Positions 53,905 through 64,000 of a DNA stretch of 64,000 bases are shown here, piece by piece. The DNA comes from Dromiciops gliroides (taxonomy: Eukaryota; Chordata; Mammalia; Microbiotheria; Microbiotheriidae), in contig NC_057861.1 in NCBI RefSeq assembly GCF_019393635.1, positions 78,685,327 to 78,749,326 of the forward strand. Reading direction: 5' to 3'. The translations under genes and the position numbers were made by a program. The notes under the pieces were generated by a model. That model had not been told where the DNA came from, did not search any database, and saw only the letters and a program-made list of their open reading frames with translations. Each line of letters begins with the position of its first letter. Positions within the stretch are counted from its first letter, which is position 1.

Positions 53905-55226
53905 TCTATCTACAGGGACCTTGCCCAAAAAAAGGTCTTATACTCTCCCTTCCTCCAGATCAATGCACTTGGTTCAGAGGAACACACAGGAGACCCTGAG
54001 ATCCTTGCTAATTGGTTGTCCACAAACTCTGCATCTCCCCCCAGGGGACTCCAGGCATGTAGAACATTCATTCCAAAGGTAGTTTGTCCCTCATCTACCT
54101 TCACTTTGGGACTAGCAAGCACCCACATAGCCAAACCCTTTAATTGCTGAAGAAAAAAGTCAACTACTGAGTACTTAATGTCAACTAATCAGCATAATAA
54201 AATAAAGACAGCTGTAATCTCTCTAGCATCTATGCCTAACAAGGGAGTTGGGCACAGGTGCTTTAGTGGAACAGCAGGATATAATAGCTGTAAATTAAAT
54301 GGGCCCTGAGAAAGTCAACTCTGGAGTGTGTTTTTGTGTAATTCCCAGATACCCTAGTTAAGTGTATGTCCTAGCTGACATTTTATTGTCAAAATATTTC
54401 CTGAGAAGACTTCAGGTAAGTGGATGGTTGGAGGTGGCCTCAAGTACAAAGCTGGTAGAGTGTGAGTATTCAAGGGTAGCAAGGCAAAGTCTTAGGTAGA
54501 GGAGAGGACAGTAGAAGAGCTTTATTGCCTCCTTGATCCTTAGGCCCTTTACCTTGTTTCTCAGGAGTTTATCCCTTTATTCCAGCTACTTCACAGACAC
54601 TATTGAACCTCTGCTGTGTGGGAAGCTCATGCTTTTGTTAGAAGGTGGGAAGAAGGAACAGAAATTAAGAGAGGCATTGAGAAGAAGAGGGAGGTTTTGA
54701 CCTCATTGAATTCAATTAAGGTCATGTTACTAACTCAATATGATTTGGGCAAATCTTCCTCTTTGAACCTCGGTTTCTCTTTATGAAATATAAGAGTTAG
54801 AGTGGACAGTCTTTAGGTTGTTTTATAACTCTATAGCTCTTGAGGATCCTATGAAAAGGGAGTAGGGGGCTGTTAAGTTACCATTAGGACTTAGGCTCAG
54901 GCCCTTAAAAGGGTATGGTCCATGTGACTAGAAACAAGATATTTGGGGACAAAGGGGAATAAATTAGTGTTTGTTTTTTTTATTGTCATTTAGCCATTTT
55001 CAATTTTCTAACTTTTGCTGACCTCCTTTTTTGAGGGGTGGGGGAGCAGAAGAGACCAGGCCTGCAAAGCTCCAGACCCAGTGTTCTATGACTGTAACAC
55101 CTAGCTGGCCTAGGATTGGATGGGAAGGGCTAAAAGGAAGTCAATCTTCTCTGACTTTTCCAGGACTTTCCCATTTCAAAGCTAATCATCACAGTGGCAT
55201 ACATTTATACATTGCTTAAATAGCAC
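53905..55226. repeat. Right copy of the segmental duplication (partner 1-1325)
   Basis: Collinear with 1-1325 in the same orientation, offset near 53.9 kb. It ends at an expanded CCCT/CCTT simple repeat. The opposed open frames at 53855-54082 and 53910-54134 are not kept open in the other copy. Confidence 0.85.
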
Positions 55227-55378
55227 TACCCTCCTTCCCTCCCTCCCTCCTTCCCTCCCTCCCTCCTTCCCTCCCTCCCTCCTTCCCTCCCTCCCTCCTT
55301 CCCTCCCTCCTCCTTCCTTCCCTCCCTTCCTTCCTCCCTCCCTCCCTCCCTCCCTTCCTTCCTTCCTTCCTTCCTTCC
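55227..55378. repeat. (CCCT/CCTT)n simple repeat
   Basis: About 150 bases of C/T-only repeat, with units of 'ccctccctcctt' shifting to 'cctt'. In the partner copy only a short pyrimidine run occupies this place (1323-1335). Confidence 0.97.
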
Positions 55379-55379
55379 C

Positions 55380-58300
55380 CAAAAGGCATTAACAGAGCTC
55401 CCTCTGGGAGAATCAGTCAATGTACAAACTACATACTGAATATAGCATAGTTATATATTTCTCCACCACCAAAGAAATACTTAAAGCAAAAGGTTCATAA
55501 GCAAAAGAATAAAAATATATTACAAGAATACATCAATACCCTTACCTTGTTCCCAAAAGGTAGAGGCAATTGTGAGCTGGCTAAAGAGATATTTCATTGA
55601 GCCTGTAGCCCTGCTAAGTCCACAGGACTCACAAGATCCAGAACTACTAGAGAGCCAGGCAGGGATCTTTCAGGTTCAGGATCCTATTTAGCTAATTTGC
55701 TTTGAGGTACAGTGTAGTTGTAGAAATTATCCTCTAAGGGGGAGTTCAAATCACCTGGGGAGCCCAGAATCTCCCCAACTCTTAAGGCACTTGTCAAGAC
55801 TGGCAAAGTTCATCTCTTCATATCAATGGTTATAGTTATAGAATAATATTCAATGGAGAAACACAATGGCAGAATGAGTCATCAAGAGACTCAGGCTCAC
55901 CCAGGTGAGTGCATGTTCTGTCATGTGCTTTTGGCTGCCATTGCTGCTTGCAGGTTGAGGAAAGGGGAGGATCAGGGAAAGAGATTGGGTGACTCAGGAA
56001 GAGAAACAAACTCCTTTCCTCCTCCTTTTCTTCCCTGTCTTAGAAGTCTAAAGAACAGAATACTACAGTAATGCTAATGTGGCTTTTCTACAACTCTTAA
56101 AGCCCACTGTATGGGTTATGCTACTTTCCAACAAGAGGTATAACCAGCATGTACTGGGCTATGCATGCTGGGCTCCAGCCTGCATCAAACAACACTGTCA
56201 CACTTATTATACTTTATTTCTTCTGATTCATTCTTCTTTTTTATAGGATTGTAGTTAGTGTGTTTACCAATGTTCTGGTTCTGGTTTTGCCACTACATTC
56301 TTTCAGAAAGGTCTGTCAAGACTCCTTTGTATTCTTCAGACTTAATTGCATTGTATAATGGCAATCTATTAATATCCTACAATCTACTTGACCATCATCT
56401 TCTACAATCCCTGGATATCTTCAGTTTTTCCGATCTTACATATAATTCTTCTGGTAAAGTGTGTAGTCAAGGCTCTTAATTTTTTGTAAAAAAAGAATAT
56501 TCCCATGTGTGCAACAGAACAAGAAAAAAAGGATTGTATGTGAAATTGTAAACCACCCCACAACCCCAGAATATTTTTATTATGTAATAAAATCCAAACA
56601 TTACTTTCTATACTGTTCTGATCTTTTAAACTTCTTTCTCTTCTTTAAATTTTTTTTAATGTTTTGATCCCACATTCTTTTTGGCATTGGTATTACTAAG
56701 ACACCCACTGCCTTCCTAAGGAAAAAAATCCGAAAGAAAAAAGCAACATAACAGCAACAACAAAAAAATCAAGCAAAACAAACTCACACCATGGCTATGT
56801 CCAAAAACTTATTTCTCCTTTTGCACTTTGAGTATATCCCTTTTCTCAGCAGTGGGGGAGTATGTTTCATCATAGGTTCTATGCAGACAGTTGCCCTTTG
56901 AGTTTACCAGAGTTCCTAAATACCTTTCAAAGGTGTTTGTGTTGACAATGTTTTTTATGCTTGTATAAATTGTTCTCTTGGATATGTTTGTCACTCTTAA
57001 ATCAATTCATTTGATCCAGGATTCTGTGCAATTGTCTTGTGCATCCTTTTTTACTATTTGGTAATAATCCATATACTACATATATTCATAAACTACAGTT
57101 TGTGCTGCCACTACCCAACTGATGGGTACTACCTACTACACTATAGTTTCTAGTTTTGTTAATTCTTCCATCAGGATCTGGAAGTTTGGTTTACTTGCCT
57201 CTATTCTATACCCAGTACAATTCTCCCTCTAAACCTTAACAATATCATGCTTTGTGTCACTGAGTTTATTTTTACATCACACTCTGCCTATTTGATACTT
57301 CCTTCCACAAGTGAGATTCATCTGTGTCCACTATTGCCCAACTCTTCCATGTGTTTATATTCTTCTTGTGCATTCCCTTACAAGAAATTGCAAATGCCAA
57401 TCCTTTCTCCTTTCTACATGAGTGTACTATACTCCTTTTGTCCTTCCTGACCTTTTCCCTCTTAAAACTCTCAGAAAGAATCATTCTACCCCAACTTTTC
57501 CTTCTTTTTTCTGTTCACTACAGGCTTTGAACACTTAGAGGTTCAAGAGAGACACTTGTTTCTAATTCTCCTATTAGAATGTTAGCACTACATATCATAA
57601 AACTCCTTTCAATTGCTAAAATAAATTCTTATTTTCTGGTTTTCTTGACTCTTGTGTTGGTATTTCAATGTGCCATCATTGAGTTAATGAGGTCATGTTG
57701 ATGCCAAACAGTAACACTATTTCAGCACAGTTACTGACTTTCTATGAATCATAAGAGGAAATTGTTAAAAAGAATGAATGTACCATGTTACTACAAAATA
57801 GAGATAAGGCAATAGACAAATGCCATTCCAACTCTTTGAGCTTCCTACCTGGACTTCAGCCTCACTTAGAAGGACAAGAAATATAATTCAACTGCACATT
57901 TGTCTTCTGCCTTTGAGGAAAGGGGGGCAGAAGACAATTTCATCTTGCCAAGTATGCTGCCTGGTTTCTAGCTTCCATCTTTGGAGTTAGGAGTGAAAAC
58001 ACTATTCCACATTGTCAGATAACCTGGCTGGACTCCAGGTTTGTAGGGGAAGAAGTTAAGCAGAATTCCATTATATAGGGCATCATGTTTAGTCTCTAAC
58101 CTCAATGTTGAAGAAAAGAAATAACATTACCTCATATATTAATCTACTGTTTGTGATGTATGGGAAAGAAAATCCCATTCCATCAAGACAGGTCTCCTGC
58201 CTCACTTAAAACAACATGCCATTCAACACCAGAATCCTCCCTTCCAGGAAAGAGAAAAAAAAAGCCATTCCATCAAGTCTCTAACCTTGTCTTCTGCTCT

Positions 58301-58390
58301 GGAGGAAAGGGAATTACACTATTTTTTTTCACTTACAACAACCTGTTTCCTCACCTCAACTTCCTAAAGTACTGAGAAAACTCCATGCCC
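55380..58390. other. No gene recognised
   Basis: Mixed AT-rich sequence with short frames that lack motifs. A decayed antisense L1-like phrase is possible near 57000-57140 ('actgatgggtact' next to 'ttcataaactacag'). I see no exon or RNA gene. Confidence 0.45.
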
Positions 58391-59270
58391 TGAGGACAAA
58401 CTCCTTTGGAAAATGAAAACCTACTTGAATTCATTCCAGTCATTCTGAATCTGGCTGTCATTATTCAAACTCTGCCCCCCCCCCATGCTCTATCTTATTC
58501 CATTCCCCTCAACCTAACCACCCTCCACAAACTCCCACTCTGAAACTACCCACACCTTCCAATGTGCTCTCTGGAATGCCTCTTCCACAGGCAACAAACT
58601 TGTTTTCATTTTAAAATCTTTTGCTTTCCTATTTCTTCCTTATTCTGACTTTTTTCTGAACTCTGGTTCCTTCCTTGTGATGCAGCCTCCCTGGTCACCC
58701 CTTCCACCAGCACTGGCTGTAATTTCTTTCTGACTAATTGGGGGGGGAGGTTAGAATATTCCTTGATCCCTATTGCTACTACCAGGTTCTCCTTCAACCA
58801 CAATGAATCGGTAACCACTTCTCCCTTAAGGTTCTCTCAGTCTATATCGACTTCCCAATCAAAATGCTGGTATCCGCATCTACAGGCTTCAAGTACTCTT
58901 TCTTTCTTCAATGAATTGAATGCCTAGTTCATAGCCTTTTTCCTTTTCCTCAACCCCTATCCTCAAATGAGGAGACTTCCACATACCTATTGATACTGAA
59001 CATCCTACCCTCAGAGTTATTCAACTTACTTATTTTGTGTGACCTTCTCTTCCACTTTACCCTAAGTACAAACAAGGATGGTCATACCCTGATTCTGCCA
59101 TCACCCACAATTACACACTTTCATGTCCATGAACTCTGAAATGGCCTTGTTTGATCACAATTGATTGTTCACTCCACCCCCCCTTCCCTCTCTCTGGATC
59201 TCTGTCTCTGTCTGTCTGTCTCTGTGTGTGTCTCTCTGTCTCTCCCTTGCAATATCAAATCCTGCTCTTA
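58390..59270 (+). mobile_element. Possible L2-type endonuclease fragment, sense
   Basis: 'gtgctctctggaatgcctct' followed by 'aggcaacaaacttg' resembles the ALWN..NKL block of L2 endonucleases seen at 11470. It is strongly decayed. A TCTG/TCTC simple stretch ends it near 59200-59245. Confidence 0.4.
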
Positions 59271-59409
59271 CATAACCATTGTAAATGAATTAATATAATT
59301 GTTATGCACTTTGGAAGGTTTATCCCCAGATTTTTGTTTTATATTTATTTGGTAGGAGATTTCCCTTTCCGTTACTGCTTCTGGTATTTTGTATTTATTA
59401 TATAGAAAT

Positions 59410-60210
59410 GCTATTGAATTTTATGGATTCATTTTGTAGGCTGCAATTTTGCCGAAGCTCTTAACTGTATCAATGAGCATCTTTACTGATTCCCTGGGAT
59501 TTTCCAAGTAAACAATCATATCATCAGCAAAGGAATACTTTTATCTCCTCTTTACATATCCTTCTTCCTTTAATTCCTTTCTCTTAGGTTATGGCTATTG
59601 CTAGCATTTCTAGAACTATAGCAAGTAATCATTTGGAAAGGGAGCATCCTTACTTCACACTTAAATTTATTGAAAAAGGTTCTTGTATGCCTCCTCTCAC
59701 ATGATGTTGCTTTTGGTTTTAGATAGATGCTTCTTGTGTTATTAAAAAAGAAAAGAATCCCTCAAGACTCATATTTTGTAGTGTTTTTGGCATTAAAAAA
59801 AAACTGTTGGGGGGGGGGCAGCTAGATGGCGAAGTGATTAAAGCGCTGGCCCTGGATTCAGGAATACCTGAGTTCAAATCCAGCCTCAGACACTTAACAC
59901 TTACTAGCTGTGTGACCCTGGGCAAGTCACTTAACCCCCATTGCCCCGCAAAAAAAAAAAATTAAAAAAAAAACTGTTGTAATTTGGCAGAAGCCTTTTT
60001 TGGAACTATTCATAAGATCATGTGATTTTTGAATATTTTTGTCTTTAATAAGGTTGATTATTTTTTTTAATGTTGAACCATCCTTGCATTCCTGGTATAA
60101 ATCCCATTTGGTCATAATGAATGAGTTATTGGATATATAGCTGTAGTCTGTTTGACAACTTTATCTTGTTTCTAAAAGAAGAAAAGGTTACTGATTTATT
60201 CTGGTTGAAA
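59410..60210 (-). mobile_element. Old antisense L1 fragment, paralogue of 2310-7700 without the inner L1
   Basis: It matches 2310-2688 on its left part and 7387-7700 on its right part. The point where the younger L1 sits in the other copy is uninterrupted here apart from a nearby SINE, so this is the empty site. Confidence 0.75.
59811..59966 (+). repeat. Marsupial CORE-SINE
   Basis: Full module set with an A-tail. The A-run plus 'ctgttg' on both sides looks like a TSD. It is inserted in the old L1. Confidence 0.93.
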
Positions 60211-60214
60211 GATG

Positions 60215-61220
60215 TAAGAAACAGGTAAACTGAGGCAGGACTCCCAGTCTGGTACAAAGCAATAACAATTTAGATGCTTTAGTATTAATTTAATAAACAA
60301 TTAATTGAATATTGGAATAACAACTTTCTACTTTGTCTACCCTGATGATAGAAATATATACACCAAACCTAAGAATGAAACAGAATATTCAGGGTCCCAG
60401 AAAAGCTTGCTCCTCAATTAATAAAGTCTCACAAATCACAGTAGGTTTAGACACAATTGTCATCAATATCAAATTGTCATTGCAATAAATTAGCTTACAA
60501 ATAAGATAGAAGACCTTCTAAAATCACACAAGTGTTAATTGAAAATGCATATGATATATCTTGTTTTGAGAAACAGCTTAAATTTTTTCCTGATATTAAA
60601 AGGAATATTCACCAAATTTTAGTGAAATAAAATACTTTCAAAATGACAAATATCTCTCTTATTCAATCCTCAAAGCCAAAAAGGAATCTTTAAGATTGGA
60701 ATTTGTCAATGTTAAATTGGGGAAAGTTAACTTTACCCCCCACCCCCATCCAAATGAGTTTGCAGTAGGGAGAAATTTCAGCTTTTTCTAAACCAAAAAG
60801 GAAATACCCAATTAATTTAGCCTTATTATAATAAGATTTTTTTTTAACCAGGACCTTTTAAAATACTCTCATCATCTCTCTTTTTTATGTTTCAAATTAC
60901 AGTACTCCAAAATATTACAACACAAAGTAAGTGAGGCTGATAGAATAACCTAACAGTTTTCAGCCAGGCTAGGTCTTCTTTCTCTAGATATTATTTTCCT
61001 GTCTTTCAAAATGAGGAGCTGTTCTAAGCTTATGGTTTCTAAGCCCTATCCTCCTTTAAATCCCAAGCTGCATTTCACAAAGAAATCACATAAAATGTCC
61101 ATATCTTTACCTCTCTTCCTGATTTTTAAAAATATATCACTAGAAGTAAAATAATTACATGACCATGTAAACATTATGTATGGGCCTATGTATGTAAAAA
61201 TATGTATGGGCCTAAAATTC
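60215..61220. other. No gene recognised
   Basis: AT-rich, unassigned sequence without long frames. Confidence 0.45.
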
Positions 61221-61224
61221 TAGC

Positions 61225-61636
61225 TGTGATGTCTAAAATCTAATGAGTGGTCGCCTTAAATTAGAAAACCTATAGCACCAATCTTCGGGCATTAAGTATT
61301 TATTAAATTATATTAGGGGTTAGAAAAGAGAAACATGTGGATAAAGTATCCCTATTCTGCCTGTCCCTGCTGCCTCTCTGCCTCCAAGCCCAAGTCCAGA
61401 CACAAAAAGACCAAGATCCTCCCCCTTCTTCCAGAAGCCCCCTATCAAACAGGAAGCCGGGCCATCTTCTCACACAGTTCTAAGCTAACTGGCTGGTAGC
61501 TTTGATTGACACAACTAACAGGCGGTAACTTCAGAGGCTAAGTCACATGTGGATGCCAAGTCACATGCTTTCTCCTCATGGTGGAGATTCCCTGTAATAT
61601 CTTTCTCAGCATGTTGGTGGCGCTCTAATTCTTACA
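61225..61636 (-). repeat. Solo LTR related to the ERV-A LTR
   Basis: It starts 'tgtgatgtctaaaatc' and shares 'ggcattaagtatttatta' with the ERV-A LTR. It ends 'ttcttaca'. It is about 412 bases. I find no clean 4-base TSD. Confidence 0.72.
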
Positions 61637-62570
61637 ATTAGCAGGCAGATGATGAACCTAAGCATCAATGTGCCTAATTGTTTTGCATATTGAGTAACTA
61701 ACTACACATTCAGACTGAAAACAGTAAAGTCTTACAAACTTGCATTGTGCTTATATCTTCTAGTTGCAATAAGAAATAAAAGTTTACCAGGAGACACACA
61801 TGTAAGAGTTTTCACATAACTTTCACTCCTTTTGTTTGTTTGTTGCTCCACAACTCACACAAGCCTTTTCTCTTTTTGTGAGCCAAGAAAGGGTTAAGTT
61901 AAGTGTTGTTACTGCCAGGTTTTAAAGTGACAGTAGTACCACCCCACCTTCTTTTCTCTCAAAAGTTTCCAAACTGTTTGCTCTTAAATCTTCTGTTCAC
62001 ACTGTTGGTGAAAACAGATTATGGACTTTGTTTTCTATCCTTCACTCCTCTCATTCTTACATACTTGAACTTTCTTGCTTTCCCTTCAGTATAAATCTCT
62101 TTTAAAACTGTACAATCTGTTACTTTCTTGTTCTGATCTGACAGTTCTCTCACATTTTCTATTTACTTAAATCATTTAAAACTAGCAAAATGGCAGTTAA
62201 ACCAATATATTACTAAAACCTTATTTTTCCAAAGTTAGACCTAGGGGATTCTCTTCTTCCATCTGTCTATTACAAAATTTAGGTGTTCCCTAGGAACTTT
62301 TTGAACAATTTTGGAAATTAAAGAATCGTATACTTACTGTTCTTGTGGTCCTACAGCTCAACCTTGTAGGATTTGCAAGGTCAACAACCTAGCTTCTCAC
62401 AATGTTTACCTAAGGCTATGAATGCATAGCATAAAGTTTACATTCCAATGCCTAATTCAAACTCTGAGTAATGTACAATGCAGACATCCTGCATTCTCCC
62501 CCAACTTCCCAGTGTAAGGAGGGTTTTAAAAGATCCCCCAAGTTTGTTAAGCCCTGTACAGGCCACCAAT
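61637..62570. other. No gene recognised
   Basis: T-rich unassigned sequence between two LTRs. It might hold remnants of another ERV, but I see no motif. Confidence 0.4.
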
Positions 62571-62571
62571 C

Positions 62572-63081
62572 TGTAAGGGCCACATTTAATATGGGAAGAG
62601 TTAATTGAGAGGCTATCTGCAATATTGGGACTCAGAAAACAACGGGGGACCTCTGGGTCCCCAGCCTCCTCTCTCCCACACTGCTCCCTCCCCAGCTGTT
62701 TCTCCCAAACTGGTAAGAAATGAGATTAAAAAGCCTTTTTTCAGAAAACAAAACAAAAAAACAAACAGGGTTTATTGATATGGAACAAATATGTAGAAAT
62801 AAGGACAAAGAAAAGCAGGACCTGTAAACTCACCCACCAGACTCTCTATCCCCCTGCTGGTCAGTGTTCAACTCTCTCACCTGCCACCATTAACTCTTCT
62901 CTCTCTTTCCCTTATTGTCTCATCCTCTAGTCTCCTCCCTACCCCCCCCCATAAAAAAAAAAAAAACAAAACCCTTCTCTCACAGGAAACCTGGGCAGAC
63001 CACCCACATACCCCAAGCTAATTCGTTGGCACCCCTAGGAGTGGTACCCAAGGCTGGCTGGGGCACAGGGTTTTCTGTGCA
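62572..63081 (-). repeat. Solo LTR-like element
   Basis: 'tgtaagggcc' start and 'gcaatattgggactcag', with 'agggtttattg' (AATAAA in antisense), resemble the ERV-B LTR type. The right end, near 'tgtgca', is uncertain. Confidence 0.5.
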
Positions 63082-63114
63082 TACCCTGACTGGGTGGAGG
63101 GAGGGGGGGGGGCC

Positions 63115-64000
63115 TGCAGAGAAGTCATGGAGAATGAGGATTGAGAAAAGGTCATTGGATTTAGCAATTAAGATATCATTGGTAACTTTAGAGAGAGCAA
63201 TTTCAGTGGAATGATAAGGTCAAGAAGCAGAAGGTGTTTTCAAGGAGTTTAGCTACAAAAGGTCAAAATAGATATAGGACAGAAGTTAGCATAGATGAAA
63301 AGATTTAATGAGAGTTTTTCAGGATAGGGCTGAGTGGGATGGGAAGTACACCCACTGACCCCTGTAATAGAGACTCGAGGAGAAAGGAGGCCAAAGCAGT
63401 GATTTTATTTCTTTCGAAAGAAAGGTGTACCACACTCACTGGGACAACCAGGAGGTGTGACACACCGGGATTAGAAATCAAGCAGTTTTTATACTTTATA
63501 CAGACATCTAATTTGAGCAAAATGCGGTAATTGGGTTCAGCAATAAATCTTTTTCCTGGGATGTTCAGCGATAAGTCCCTCTCTCCTGGGTCAGAGTGCC
63601 CCAACCTCAGGGGTTCAGCCATAGGTTATTTTGCAAAATTTCATATTTCAGCAACAATTTATCATATCTACATAATGTCTCGGTGCAGACCCTATGAAGC
63701 AATTTTTAAGTTAATATGCCGATATTTAGAAAGGGGGATAGTAGCTTCCCGTTATTGCCTCTCTCTAGAGAAAAAACAGAGAGAGAGAAATAGGGGGCTT
63801 TAAGGGACTTTAAGACTTTGAGATCAGATCACTAGGCCGAAGGGGGGGGCACTTTCCATCTCAGTGGAGGGTCATATCCATATGTCCCTCTCAGGGCTGA
63901 TGGGACAAATTTGTAGGCAGTAGAAAATGAGCCAGTAGTGAGGGAGATATTGAAAAAAAAGTGGAAGACTAAGGATGGTGCATAAGGGGAAACCTATTGA
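63115..64000 (-). mobile_element. Antisense L2 fragment, paralogue of 8290-8650, split by an LTR-like insert
   Basis: 63115-63328 matches 8285-8545 and 63912-64000 matches 8562-8650, with gaps. The insert at 63331-63907 carries an antisense AATAAA (63404-63409) and starts TG and ends CA, as an LTR would. No TSD is visible. The L2 continues past the window edge. Confidence 0.65.

Noticed and set aside
53855..54134. Overlapping open frames on both strands that look protein-like
   Set aside because: The matching stretch at 1-230 in the duplicate copy has stops and indels in both frames, so there is no sign of coding conservation. I do not recognise either protein.
55182..55420. Gly/Arg/Glu-rich open frames on the minus strand
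   Set aside because: They are translations of the C/T simple repeat at 55227-55378.
1..64000. CRISPR arrays, tRNA or rRNA genes, bacterial operons
   Set aside because: No regular short direct repeats with spacers, no tRNA- or rRNA-like stretches beyond the SINE heads and primer-binding sites, and the content is plainly vertebrate.

Overview
The window is nuclear DNA from a marsupial. At least eleven copies of a CORE-type SINE with the module 'ggcagctaggtgg..cagtggat..gcac..gccctgga' are present, together with marsupial-type L1 copies, old L2 copies and several endogenous retroviruses (ERVs). The SINE form fits an Australian lineage (Australidelphia) better than Monodelphis; that is an inference from memory of SINE consensus sequences. 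Nothing bacterial is present, so operons and ribosome binding sites do not apply.

Layout. 1-1325 is one copy of a segment that recurs at 53905-55226. 2310-7700 is an old antisense L1 split by a younger antisense L1 with 12-bp target-site duplications (TSDs). 7700-11720 is an antisense L2 carrying four SINEs. 12550-13761 is another 5'-truncated L1. 15240-17400 is a sense L2. 18007-27600 is the only host gene I can support: a complete PRAME/LRRC14-family leucine-rich-repeat gene on the + strand. It has three coding exons (18053-18411, 25491-26117, 26703-27270) that join in frame to 517 codons, and its introns hold L1, L2 and SINE pieces. 27600-51290 is a nested ERV cluster. 51293-53860 is L1-type sequence. 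From 53905 to the right edge, blocks recur in the same order and orientation as 1-8650, which points to a tandem duplication with a period near 54 kb.

The ERV cluster is the most unusual part. Two minus-strand proviruses of one gammaretrovirus-like family lie here: ERV-A (29139-37014, LTRs about 1.3% apart, TSD 'actc') and the older ERV-B (37783/38689-47879). They share an unusual plan. Gag starts with hydrophobic and membrane-spanning segments instead of a recognisable matrix domain. A UGA in the same frame separates gag from pol. A second UGA at the end of RT is present in both copies. No env is visible. The pol frame continues past integrase into an OTU-type deubiquitinase domain closely resembling cellular OTUD3, with the catalytic Cys and His visible in ERV-A. 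A 445-bp deletion derivative of the same family (48594-49038, TSD 'ccat') also keeps a scrap of the OTU region. Plus-strand 3' ends of related elements (ERV-C at 27985-37782, ERV-D at about 47979-51290) are the landing sites.

I infer that the ERV family captured a host OTU deubiquitinase and carries it as the C-terminus of its Pol polyprotein. Both proviruses are interrupted by stops and frameshifts, so neither can express a full polyprotein as it stands.
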